64,000 bases of DNA, taken from contig BSBM01000151.1 in assembly GCA_027924585.1 (NCBI GenBank), positions 11,926,001 to 11,990,000 of the forward strand, in the 5' to 3' direction. The notes beneath the pieces are model-generated. The model did not search any database. It was not told the origin of the DNA and saw only the letters and a list, made by a program, of their open reading frames with translations. Made by a program: the position numbers and the translations under genes. The DNA comes from Larix kaempferi. Taxonomy: Eukaryota; Streptophyta; Pinopsida; Pinales; Pinaceae. Positions 22,538 through 35,169 of this stretch are shown piece after piece (within the stretch, counting starts at the first letter, position 1; each line of letters starts with the position of its first letter).

Positions 22538-25500
22538 TAAAATATTTTGGGGACCAAAATCCTCCCAAAATGGGAAGGCATGATTTGAATTGGAGCAACA
22601 TATAATTTTTCATCTATTTTGGTGCTTTTGGGGTGGAAAATTTGTATGAATTGGCTTGTGGGGGGCATTTTAGGGGTAGGTCTTACTTTGTAGATTTGGG
22701 GTCAAAAACCTTCCTAGGCTAGTTTGAGGGCTTAAATGATGTTTTTTGGGGTCAAAATTTTGCAAGCATAACTCTCATTCCCTCATCGTTCTTTCAAGCT
22801 CCAAAAACTTTCTAATGATGTAAGAATCAATCCTCAATTAGAGTTTGTATGGGGAAGATATGCCTCCTGCAAGTTTATCTATACAGTTTACCACCATGGT
22901 ACTGAGTGGATTCCATCTCAACTCTCATTACTGACACATGTGGATCTAGTCATGTGTATACTTTCAAGAACATTCTAGAGTGTCCAAAACCCTAACCCTA
23001 ATCGAGACTTGAGGCATGTTCAAATCCTAAAACTAATCCTAGATGGCTATCAGACTATGTTAAATACCAAGCTCTTAGGAGGAGAGGGGTTTCATTATGA
23101 TGATGTTATTGCATTGTTCCATAGCTGAGAAACAATAAGCAAGTGGGTATTAGAGCATAACAAAGGAAGTAGGAGATCTTGTAGTAGCTATGCAGGACAT
23201 AGTGTGAGGTAAATCCATAGTGAGTACCGCGTTCTTTGTAAATTTTGCATGTTACATATTAGAGAAGAAAAGAGCAAGGAACAGTCCTCACTTTTGGTTT
23301 GGTTTTTCCCATTGTGGATTTTCCCAATTAGGTATATCTTTATTTATTTATGTGGATGTTTGATTTTTCTCTAGTTATTTCCCTTTGAATTCTAGTTTAT
23401 TTATCATTCTTTGTAATTAAGCTAACACGCTAATTTAAGTTGTAAGGTCTATTGTGAAGAATTGCTCCAGTGGAATATCCACAACATTTTACGAATCAAT
23501 TGGCCCATATTTCTTTCATGAATAGTGGATATCCCATAGAGTTTCAAGTTCTCCACATTTCATTATTGAGTAAATGAACATTTATTGATGTAGATTGTTT
23601 CCTACATGTTTGAACACTTTGAAATAACCATATCTCATAGACCTATTTTTTACTAAGCCCCTATAACATTTCCTTGTTCAAATGAAACTAGACTTAGTAT
23701 CCTACTTTGAATGTCTTCTAAATCTTGTATTGTCCATGCCTAGCATTATACTTTTTCTAATATGATTTCATTGGTTTCTATTGTACTTGCAAATCATGAA
23801 TCTTATTGATCTTATCTATAATTTTTTTCATCCTTTAATGCTTCCCCTTACATGGCATATTCCTTATTCCTCCATGATGTCCTTACATCACATCTAGAGG
23901 TGAACATAAAAGTTATTCATTGCAAGTTTCAAAGAAGAACTTGCTAGTTTTAGTGTGGACTAATTCTATGTTATAAAAGTGTAAATTGTAGATCAAATCT
24001 CATTCCAAATTCTTAGATGTTTCCAATCGTAACCTTTTAAAACCTACACCAAGGTCATGTTCACAAATTTTAATTTCCCATATGTCTATGGATGGAAAGT
24101 TGTAGTGTTTTCATCTTGGTATATATTTTTTCTTATGTTGATGTACAAAAGGCACTAATATTGCCAATGACATCTCATTCGATTGGTGAAACTAGGGTGT
24201 TGTGATCACCCTCACATGGGTCCAAGTCTCTCCAATTATGTTGGTGCTTACGGTGTGACTATAGCGGTGATTAAGTTTGGGACCAAGTGCAAGTCATAGG
24301 TCACTTCAATAGAATAGATACCCACGACTCATGAATCCTTAGTCGAAGGAATCCAATTTCAATGTTGTAATATGGATACAAACTATAGTAATAATAAACT
24401 CTTCCATAATGGGGAGGTGATGTACTTTTTGCATAAGGATAATTGGAATCAAATAAAAAAGGCACCAAGAAATCGTGTATCTCAAATCTAAATGATGTTT
24501 CTTGGTATCCCAAAGTGCATCTAGACCTTCCCAAAGAATATGATTGTTACATATTTTCCCATTTTGCTCTTTTTACAAGGCATTAGGATTCCTATATTAC
24601 TAAATAATGCCAATACCATAAAGGATTAGTCATGTCCCCAATTTGTTCTTGGAAAAATAGCCATAGAGTTTTTTATGCCTCAGAGTATCTACAGCATTCC
24701 TAGTCAGGTCCACTAGAGCGAGGAGTTAAAATTTTGATATAAATGCCAAGTTGAAGCATAGAGTGTTTATTTGGGGCTTAATACCCCTAATCATGTCATG
24801 GATAGTCTGCTTGATTTCCACCTCTAGGAGGTGCTTTCCTTGTAGGGGTTGGCTCCCTTGGGGGGATAATCACTTGGACGCATGACCAAAGCCATTTATT
24901 TTCCATGTAAAAGGTGATAGCACTTTGTAAATGGATTTGTACCCTATCTAGCACACCTTATTTTCTCACTTGGACGTATTTTACCCCTCCTTCGGGCTAT
25001 GTTACCCGCAAATTGTACTTCTTTATTGAAAAATCCTACAAGGATAATGAAGGAGGACGTTGAGGGCACACATCTGTTGGGGTTAGTTGGGGCATGGCAT
25101 CCTCCTTTTCGCACACCTAGCAATTGGTATAGCATGATTTCACTTTATTTACTACTTTTATGTCATTTAGAGATATTGTATTGTTATTTTGAGTGGTTTA
25201 GTTCCCAAGTTGTGTGTGAGCAAGCCAAATGTTATATTTTTCGCATTATCTTGTAGTCTAATAACTTAAAATTAGGTGAGGCTAGTCTTATATAAATAGT
25301 ACCTCCCTCTCATTGTAAAATCACAACAAGATATGGGCTCATTATGACATCTGTTCTATTTCTCTTGGTTTATTGGAGCTTTTTGTAACAACCCCAAACT
25401 ATCACTAAATTTTAAAAGTTTAAAAGAATTTTATGCGATTATGGTTTTTAATTAACCATCTTTTCTTTTTCATAAGGTGCATATTGATTGTAAAATTCCC

Positions 25501-25669
25501 AACATCGTACATATTGGACTATGCAAAAACTCTTAAAATATTTAATCAAACTCATAGTTTAAATGAGCTAAACTTCCTTTTTGTACATAGGATATAACCA
25601 AAATATTCCGGTACATTCCTTAGGATTGAAAAGATAACCCGAATATTTTATAAACAACATGTCATTCCC
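22516..25669 (+). repeat. Duplicated segment, copy 2
   Basis: Partner of 1-3150. It runs from the end of the chromovirus A polyprotein through its right LTR and 2.2 kb of flank to CATGTCATTCCCT, after which the sequence turns to ATATATATC and no longer matches. The flank (23499-25669) shows no gene. Confidence 0.9.
22581..23498 (+). repeat. 3' LTR of chromovirus A
   Basis: 918 bp, TG after GGGAAGGCA and CA before ATTGGCCC. It is much closer to the LTR at 66-983 than to its own left LTR. Confidence 0.85.
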
Positions 25670-26544
25670 TATATATATCAAGCCAAATCTATGGTATTAT
25701 CAAAATTCTCTACAATGTACAACTTGACATTTAGTTCGAAGTTCATTTCGAACCCTAATTCATATTTAAAGAACTCTTTTTATATATATATAATGAAATA
25801 CCCATTATTCTAACTAGTATTGGATGCCACGACTCATGCATTGAATGCATATATATATATAGTCCATGCATTATAATCCGGATTGTATGTAAATAAAAGA
25901 TCAAAATATATTTATATTGTAATAATCATAAATCGAATTAAATCATAGTTATTACATATGAAGTTATCGACCTCATTTAAAGTTATATTTATCGAAATGA
26001 AATCGTTATCCAACAGTTCACACAAGTCAAGGGAGGCTCACTAGTTCTCTTAGGCACATGTATTAACTCAAGAAAATAATCATTGACAAAATTTCGGATT
26101 TAACTACACTAACTTAATGAATTTGCAGAATCACGTTAGCGTTCCATTGAGAGAACGGTTAAACGTTTGACATAATCGATAGATCAAGGTAAGTAGATAC
26201 TGACAGGGATATAAAAAAATAATAATCACTCTTAGTTTCCATGACACATTGCCTCAATTTTTTTTAGAGATCTTGGAGCATTAATTTCACAGGCAATGTT
26301 GTCAAGCATTAACATGCCTTCAACTTCAAGATCAAGATTATCTTTGCTGATGTGAAAAATCCAAATCCTACAGGTTTTTACAGAACTAAATGGTAGTGTG
26401 CAATAGAGATACTACTCTTGGATATGTTTATGTTTACTACAAGATATCAATTGTGTTGATACCCTTTTTGAGTCGCAACTGAAACATAATTTTTTCACAG
26501 AACACACAAAAAAAAAACAGAGCAATAGCCTCGCAACCAATTTC
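25670..26544. other. AT-rich spacer, no gene seen
   Basis: About 870 bases with ATATATAT runs near 25785 and 25848. A candidate LTR start, TGTAACAACCCC, lies upstream at 25384 (2873 in copy 1), but I found no matching end. Confidence 0.4.
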
Positions 26545-27818
26545 TATCATGATTGTCAGTCATGCATTTTACATAATGGGGATGAATCGATCATCCTGTT
26601 TTTCAGACAACATTTCCATACACGGAGTTCAATCCGAATGCAACGCTTTCATATGCGGAATTCTTCCCAATGAAATAAATAGAGTTCAATCAAACACACT
26701 GTTATTCATAAATAGATGCAGAGGGTTTATTAAAAAAATCGAAGGCAACTCTTTTACACACATGGATCTCTTCTAATCGGAGGTAGAGTTCTTCATGTGG
26801 AGATGTACAAAGTTTGATCAATCAAATACTAAGTTTATATAAATAGATGTACATGGTTTTAATTTTTTTTATTATAATATGCCCAAATATTATAAATGCA
26901 AAACTTCTGGAAAATCGACCCTTAGGGATTTACCATAACCAATTGACATCATAAATATTACTACTCAAGATTCTTATCAATATTGTAATAGTTTTTTACT
27001 ATAATTACTATCTATAATATACATGATATAAAGTATTCGTCGATGGAAAAGCGTGAATATAGTATACACATATATGTTGCTCACCATGCTAAGTAAAACG
27101 GTTATTACCATCAATTTCAAATAGAGATCTACATTCTATCAAACATGGCTCCTCATATTTCAAGAATTAAAACTATAATAAAATATTATATTCATGACTC
27201 ATTTGATCATATAAACAAATTAATATACTTACTTGAAGTAACGGAAATAGCTCCTTGGAGAGTTAGCTCCTCCCAACCATAGTAGAGAGAAACTCAATAG
27301 TTTGCGCAACTCCACCCCCGAGTTGAATCACCACCATGCACTAGAATGCTAATCAATCACTTCCAAGCGACACACTCTCTCTCAGAGTCTGTAACAAGCA
27401 ATGATGGATTTATGAAAAGAGAGAACACTCAATGCAGTTCCTCTATGCACAACACGGTGCCCCATACTATCTCAATGCACTACTATTAATAGTTTTTCCC
27501 AAGTCTTGTGCCATCCCAATCAAATCTCCAATCAATCCATAAATACCTATGATTTAGGGTCTTGTATGGTTGTTGAGTTTTAGATTGGATTTGATTGGTA
27601 AATATCTCTTTTGCCTGCTTACAGGTGTTCTCTGTGCCATGGTGGTGTCTCCTCATTTAAATGACTCTCCAAGTGCCCTTTTATTTTATTTAATAAAAAA
27701 AATAGTTTTTTTTGCAAAGTGTCACTTTCTGTTTTTGAGTTTTAAACAACTCTTACATAAAAATGATTGTCACAATTAATAATTCAAAAGTAAATAATAA
27801 TATTTTTGGGGTATCGCA
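26545..27818 (-). repeat. 3' LTR of chromovirus B
   Basis: Read on the minus strand it starts TGCGATACCCCAAAAATATT directly after the polypurine tract and matches 31080-32345. The match becomes patchy before 26600, so the left edge is approximate. Confidence 0.8.
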
Positions 27819-27838
27819 TTTATCCCCCCCTTATTCTT
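27819..27838 (-). other. Polypurine tract of chromovirus B
   Basis: On the minus strand AAGAATAAGGGGGGGATAAA lies directly before the TG of the 3' LTR. Confidence 0.75.
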
Positions 27839-27859
27839 AACACCATCCTCGATGTTCTT

Positions 27860-30800
27860 TATTCTGAGCTCTCTTTCTAATTCTGGAACATGGAGGGATA
27901 TGCCTCTTGCATTTTATCATCCATTTCCCAAGTTGCCTCTTCAGGGTTGAAGTGCTTCCATTGCACTTTTATTTGAACAATGGATCGATTCCATAGCATA
28001 CGTTCCTATCTGTCTAGGATGTGAAAAGGTTCAGTTTGGAACTCGCCCTCGGTTTCTACCTGAATCACATTCCATTCAATCACATGAGTAGCATCATGTA
28101 TATATTTTTTTAATAATGAAACATGAAATACATCGTGTACTTTTATATTAGGGGGAAGTGCAAAATGATAGGCTATCGATCCTATCTTAGCTAACACTTC
28201 AAAAGGTCCACAATACCTGGTTTCCAGCTTGGAACACCTTCCCAAGATCAAGGCACTCTTATTTGACTTTACCTTTATATATACATGATCACCGATGTTG
28301 AACTCTCTTGGAGTTCTCTTTAAATATGCATAACTCTTCTGCCGATCATGGGAAACCTTTAAGTTTTGTTGCACCTCTTTCACCATTTGTTCCATCTCCT
28401 TTAACATGTCAGGTCCTAGAACAATCCTGTCAACGAGGTTATCCCAAGACATGGGAGTGTGGGATTTTCGACCATACAAGACTTCAAATGGGCTCATTTT
28501 TAATGAAGCTTGATATCCATTATTATAACAAAATTCTACTAAATGCAAATACTCTTCCCATTTACCTGGTTTATCCATTACATACATTTGCAACATATCT
28601 TCTAACACTTGATTAGTTCTTTTAGTTTTCCCATCCATTTGAGGATTATAAGCAGTATTGAAATTCAGCTATGTATCTAGACCTTTAAACAAGGATTTCC
28701 AAAAGTTACTTATAAATTTTGCATCTCTATCAGAAATCACAACTTTCAGAATACCATGCAAATGAAATATTTCTTTCATAAAAATATCAGCTATGCTAGT
28801 TGATTTAAATGTAGATTTCAAAGGTATGAAATGTGCAGCTTTACTTAACTTATCAACAACTACCATTATAGAGTCATGTTGGTTGTTCATTTTAGGTAAT
28901 CCTGTTATAAAATCCATACTTATTATCTCCCATTTCCTTTCAGGGATAGGTAAGGGTTGAAGTAATCCGACAAGATATTGATGTTCTGTTTTTACTTGTT
29001 GGCATTCAATGCATCTAGCTAGTTAATTTGCATCATCAATCTTCATGTTAGGCCAATAATAACTTATTCTTAGTTTTTTTATCATAATTTGGTATCTAGG
29101 GTGTCCAGAATATGGTTTCTTATGTAATGCATTCATGATTAATTGTTTAACTTCTTCTGAATTAGGTATTTATAATCAATTTTTATAGACTAACAAGTCT
29201 TATGATCTTAGGGAGTAACTTGAGAATTTGTTTCCATTTACATCATTTTTCAATTTTTTTTTTAATTTTTAGGTATTCTTCGTCATTTTTAGCTGCATCT
29301 TTTATCAAATCCTCAAGATTTGTTTTGTAATTGCTAAAAGCAGGCGAACAATGTGGAATGACATTCCTACTCAAGGAATCTGCCACTTTGTTCTCTTTTC
29401 CTTTAATGTGTTTAATTTTGAAATCATACTCACTCAAGAAGGATAACCACCTTGCTTGACGAGTATTTAAACTTTTTTTATCAAATAATTATTTTAAGCT
29501 TATATATCGGACATTAACATGAATTTTATTCCAATTAAGTGGTAGCTCCACATCCTTAATACATGTATTATAGAAGCTAGTTCTAGGTCATGTGTCGCAT
29601 AGTTACGTTCATGTTGTTCAAGTTTCCTTGACTAATAGCTTATTACATAATCCTCTTGCAGTAGCACACCACCTAATCCCTCTAAGAAGGAATCCGTACA
29701 TACAACGAAGTCCTTGTACGGACTTGTTATTCTTAGAATAGGTGTGGTGGTCAACAAGTGTTTAAGTTTTTCAAATATTTCTTGACATTTGTTAGACCAT
29801 ATAAATTTAGTTCCTTTCTTTTGAAGTGAATTTATCGGGTAAGAAATTATGGAGAACCCGTCAATGAACCTACCGTAGTAACTCGTGATCCCCATAAAGG
29901 ATCGAATCCCGGTTACATCCTTAGGGACTGGCCAATCAATGATCGTCTTGATTTCATCTGGGTCTACATAAATGCCTTCCTTAGATATTACATGACCTAG
30001 GTATTGAATTTTTTCTTGAAATAAATCACATTTACTAATCTTCGCATTAAGTTTGTGTTCTCTTAGGGTTTGTAAGACTGACTTTAAGTGTGCTTTATGC
30101 TCTTCTTCAGTTTTAGAATATATTAAGATGTCATCAGTAAACACTATTATGAACTTATCTAAGTATTTATGGAGGTCGTTGTTCATCAAACACATGAACG
30201 TGGTCGGAGCATTGGTCAATCCAAATGGTACAACCAAGAATTCGTAATGCTCATACCTTGTTCTAAATGTCATTTTGTGAAAATTCTCGTCCTTAATTAT
30301 TACTTGATGGTACCCAGAACTCAAGTCAATTTTAGAGAATATCGTTGCTCCCTATACTTGATCAAACATATCATCGATGCAGGGGAGAGGGTATCTATTT
30401 TTAATTGTCATTTTATTTAATTGTTTGTAATCAATGCAAAGCCTTAGTGTGCCATATTTCGTTTTAACAAACAAAACTGGTGCTCCCCATGGAGACACAC
30501 TCGGTCTTATATATTTCTTATCTATTAATTCTTGCAATTGTAATTTTAATTCTACCAACTTAGATGTGTTCATTCAATAAGGATCCTTTGAGGAAGGTAC
30601 CGCTCCTGGTGCCAACCCAATGGTAAAGTCAATATCCCTCTTCGGAGGTATTACAGGTATCTCTTTTGGAAAAACATCTTTAAATTCATTTAAAAGAGGA
30701 AAATCCTCTAAACTAGGTTTTGGTTTATCATCATTAGTTTTGGTGATGTGTACAACAAACAACCTACATCCTTTCCTAGCACACTTTTTTAATCGCTCTG

Positions 30801-30950
30801 TACAATGTTCAATCTATAAGTTTACACAGGATCCTTCATATTAATAGAGTTTAATCGATACAACCTAGGGTTTCAACGTTTTCTTCCTTCCCGAGGAATT
30901 TGATCTGTTCTTTCTTCCCTTTTTATTTTATACTATCGTTCATAATGTTA
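27860..30950 (-). pseudogene. Pol of chromovirus B (RT, RNase H, integrase, chromodomain)
   Basis: From right to left: LKKCARKGCRLFVVHI near 30780; RT start LLNEFKDVFPKEIP (30690), [28 protein letters not shown] and VFTDDILIYS at 30147-30118, with both active-site Asp kept. RNase H follows at 29640-29250, including HIKGKENKVADSLSR. Integrase has MDFITGLPKM (28917) and VISDRDAKFISNFW, but the third acidic residue is lost: DGKTKRTNQ where DGQTERVNQ is usual (about 28635). After a TAG at 28006 the frame continues into IVQIKVQWKHFNPEEATWEM, a chromodomain that would bind histone tails and guide integration. Several stops; not functional. Confidence 0.9.
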
Positions 30951-31079
30951 TGCATGCATTCAAAAGCATGATTTCCTCTCGTTTTCATACGAAGAATTGA
31001 GATGCATATACATATACCATAAATTAGATATCCTATAAACACAACTCTTTAATAAAATAAATGCAAAATTTTAGCCAGA

Positions 31080-32345
31080 GTATCACTCCAATCAAATGCA
31101 ACATTTTAATATACATAGATCATTCCAAATTGAAGACAACATTTCCATACACAGAGTTTGATCCGAATGAAATGCTTTCATATGCAAAATTCTTCCCAAT
31201 TAAATAGACAGAGTTCAATCAAACACATTGTTATTCATAAGTAGATGCAAAGGGTTTATTAAAAGACTCGAATGCAACTCTTTTATACACATGGATCTCT
31301 TCTAATCGGAGGCAGAGTTATTCACATGGAGATGTAGAGAGTTTGATCAATCAAATACTAAGTTTATATAAATAGATGTACAAGGTTTTCATTTTTTTTA
31401 TTATAATATTCCCAAATATTATAAATGCAAAACTTCCGTAAAATCCCTTAGGGATTTACCATAACCAATCGACATCATAAATATTACTACTCAAGATTCT
31501 TATCAATATTGTAATAGTTTTTTACTCTATAATTATTATCTATAATATACATGATATAAAATATTCTCCCATGGAAAAGGGAGAACAGAGTGTACCCATA
31601 TACGTTGCTCACCATGCAAAGTAAAATGGTTATTACCCTCAATTTAAAACAAAAATCTACATTCTATCAAACATGGCTCCTCATATTTCAAGAATTAAAA
31701 CTATAATAACATATTCTATTCATGACTCATTTGATCATATAAACAAAGTAATATACTTACTTGAAGTAACAAAAATATCTCCTTGGAGAGTCAGCTCCTC
31801 CCAACCATAGGAGAGAGCAAGTCAACAGTTTGTGCAACTTCACCCTCGAGTTGGATCACCACCATGCACTAAAACGCTAAGCAATCACTTCCACATGGCA
31901 CTCTCTCTCTTAGAGTCCGTAACAAGCAATGATGGACTTATGAAAAGAGACGACACTCGACGCAGTTCCTCTATGCGCAACATGGCATCCCATGCTATCT
32001 CAATGCACTATTATATATAGTTTTCCCTAGGTCTTGTGCCATCCCAATCAAATCTCCAATCAATCCATAAATCCCTATGATTTAGGGTCTTGTCTGGTTG
32101 TTTAGTTTTAGATTGGATTTGATTGGTAAAGATATCTCTTGCTTGCTTACACGTGTTCTATGTGCCATGGTCTCACCTCATTTAGTTGACTCTTCAAGTG
32201 CCCTTTTCTTTTATTTAATAATAAAAAAATAGCTTGTTGTGCAAAGTGTCACTTTTTGTTTTTGAGTTTTAAATAACTCTTACATAAAAATAATTTTCAC
32301 AATTAATAATTCAAAAATAAATAATAATATTTTTGGGGTATCACA
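31080..32345 (-). repeat. 5' LTR of chromovirus B
   Basis: Read on the minus strand it starts TGTGATACCCCAAAAATATT at 32345. It matches 26545-27818 with differences every 10-20 bases. No initiator-Met primer site was found at its inner end, consistent with the internal deletion. Confidence 0.8.
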
Positions 32346-35169
32346 GTTTTGATGCTATGCACACCTCTCTTTGGATGATCTTTCTTTCTTGAAGGTTGAT
32401 GTGATGAAGTTCTAGGGTTTCTTTTACACATGTTATTAGTTGATGCTAAGAATAGTTGTGATAACTTATGCTTAAGGGTGAGATAAGGTGCACCTCCTTT
32501 CTCATTCCTTGGTTAATGTTGGTAAGTTTATCTTCTAACCCTATTTTAATGTCATTCTTGAAGTGCTTTGAGATATTTGTCAACATTTCATGAGGAGACC
32601 TTCCTTCCATAGGAAATATCCATTGTTATTGGGCTTTGGACTTCTTCTCTTTCCCTAATTAGGATATTCTACCTAACTCTTGTGGTTTCTAGTTGATACC
32701 CAAATTGCAAGTATTGAAAGCCATTCTAAGAGAGGGACATTGGCATCAATCTCTCAATGCCCTAGTTATTGAGACAAGAATCATATTCCCTATATTTTCA
32801 ACAAATCTATATCACAATTATCAATTCACATGCATCTTTATATATTGAAAAAAACTAAAAAATATAATATTGCTGGAAAACCCCTAAAAATATAAATAAA
32901 TTCAAAAAATCCAAAAGTAGCGGTAAATTTGTTTTCCTTCTCCACCCTAAAAATTATCCCTAGGGTTTTAGCCACAAACCATAAAGTATGTCCTCTTCTG
33001 AGGAAGTGTAATGGGATACGTGAAAACCTTGTAATTGGTGAATATTTGCAATTTGATCATTCTAATCCACACATCAAATTCACCCTAGTGGATTTATCCA
33101 TTGATCTCTTAGGGAATCCCAATTTGACCTAGTGCATTGTGAAAGATGAAATTACTTAAATTAGGGTTTTTTTAGCTCCAACTGGACCATTAAGTGCACC
33201 CTAAGCCACTCTATCAACTCCCCTTCAGAGTGCATATTTTGAGGTGGTGCCTTGTGAAGTGTGAAACCCTACCTTGGGATTTGTGAAGTGTATTCAAGTG
33301 GTGATATTGATTGGGAGATTGAAATAAATTATTTTATATGATTTAAGTGTCTTTATTATCCATTTTTTGACTCCATATAAGGCACTAATCTTAATTGTAA
33401 GGCTTGGAGAAGGGTATTTCTAGGTGTGTTGGTGTCTGTAGGTGTTCTTCCTCAATTAGGGACTCTCCCCTGGATTTAGGAGTTTTGTGGTGACATTGGA
33501 TATAGCCCCTCTTGTATGCTTACCATCACTAGTACAGGGCATACTTAGTCTGCTTTGAAAGTATCGCTAGTTTGAGAAGTAACATAGTCCACAAAGTTAC
33601 TCTCGCATGGTTAGTAGGTAAAGGTAAGGGGAGATATAGACCTTAATTTATATTACTCAATTCACTAGTAAAGAAATGTGTCATCCTCTAATGAACCAAG
33701 CCACGTCTTCCTACTTTCTGGGAAAGTACATATACCTTTGTAAGATGTCTACTATTTTTCCAACACCATTTAATGAGTTGCAACTTTCAAGAAATGAGTC
33801 TCCATGATAAGTTTCATTCTCTTGTACCTTTAGGAACACATAACTTATACAACTAGTAGAGTAACCCATCTTGAATATGGTAGTTATCCTTGTTGTTACC
33901 TTATTCTTCATGAGCTTGGCTTGCATAAATTTTTAGGGGCAAAATTTAGCTTATGGGCTATTCTTTTTTTCTTAAAAAAAAATCACCACTTTCCATATTT
34001 TTTCTTTTTTTTTTTTAATTTATGAATTATTTCACCCAAATTCCATAGGAAAAAATTATTTTACACTAAAAATAGCCAAAATTGTCCAAGAAGTATATGA
34101 AATTATTAGAAATTTGAATATTTTTCAAAAATATTGCCAAACATTTTATGGTTGAAAATTTAAAAATTAGTAATATTTGCCAAGGTTTCCATACTTCAAG
34201 AAAATTATGGATCCTTAAAATTTTCCCTGAGTCCTCACGTTTTGCTCATTGTTCATTTTATGCTTCATGGGTGAATTTGATAAGATTGCCCCAAGTTGGG
34301 ATCTTAGGTGTTGATAACATCTTTGTCAAATTGTTAGTGTTTCCTTTCCTATACTTCATAATTAGATGAAATCACTATGAAAAATCCATCTTTGAACTTG
34401 CAATTACTGTACGAGTTAGTGATTTGAGTAGATGATATGCCCCACTCCATAGAAAATATAATCTCTAAAATAATATTATCTTATGAGAGATAATGGGAGT
34501 TAAATTTGTTTGTTATACTTAAAGTAGAATTAAATCAAGGAATTTTTAACTATACTCAAAGTAAAATTAAATCAATGGTATTATATAATAGAGTGACTTA
34601 ATACTAGGACAAATTCAACTTCTCTTATCGCTTTAGTTTTTTGGTGAGGGAAAGTTATGCCCTAATTTACTTGTTTTTTAAAATTTTGATGTTTTTGATT
34701 ATTTTAAAATAATCCAAAGATTTTAAAAGCAAAGTTCCATGGTCAAAGTTCCAATATTCCAATATAAAATGGAACTATATCTTTTAACAATCTTTTTATC
34801 AAATTTGAAAACAAATTTTAAAAAAAGTTGAATTTATCCACTTATTAATATAATCCATTATATAATAACATAGATTTAATAAACCTTCAAAAATAAAATA
34901 AAAAAGATAATGCTTTTAACTAAACGAGACAACCCATAAATAACAACAAGGATCTAAAATATGTTTTATTACGTTGATATGCCCTACAAGAACAGGGGGA
35001 TAAGCCACAAAATGGCTAGCCCTTGCCTTTTAGGTTTGTTTTTTAAGACAACTCATTTCCCATATCCAATGAAATAAGGTGGTACTCAACTAATAGTTAT
35101 GGCGATCTCCACCAAATAAATGAATTATGATATTACTCGTGAGGGGGTGGTGTTGATATTGTGTGCATC
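32346..35169. other. Stretch without recognisable features
   Basis: 2.8 kb of AT-rich DNA. The longest reading frames are about 70 codons and show no motif. Poly-A and poly-T runs near 33965 and 34005 are simple sequence. Probably old repeat DNA beyond recognition. Confidence 0.4.

Larger units (their letters stand above)
17396..23498 (+). mobile_element. Ty3/gypsy element, plus strand (chromovirus A)
   Basis: It has a 5'-truncated left LTR, an initiator-Met-like primer site, gag, protease, reverse transcriptase, RNase H and integrase in the Ty3/gypsy order, and a complete 918 bp right LTR. The left LTR remnant differs from the right by well over 10% by eye, so the insertion is old. It is heavily mutated in every domain. 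Confidence 0.85.
26545..32345 (-). mobile_element. Ty3/gypsy chromovirus, minus strand, with gag missing (chromovirus B)
   Basis: Two LTRs of about 1.27 kb (26545-27818 and 31080-32345) bracket a 3.1 kb pol running right to left. The 5' LTR on the right is followed within about 150 bases by sequence coding for the segment between protease and reverse transcriptase, so gag and most of protease are gone. Pol is far better preserved than in chromovirus A. Confidence 0.85.

Noticed and set aside
25384-25400. TGTAACAACCCC as an LTR start
   Set aside because: No matching LTR end, primer site or second copy with a different flank; it lies inside the duplicated segment.
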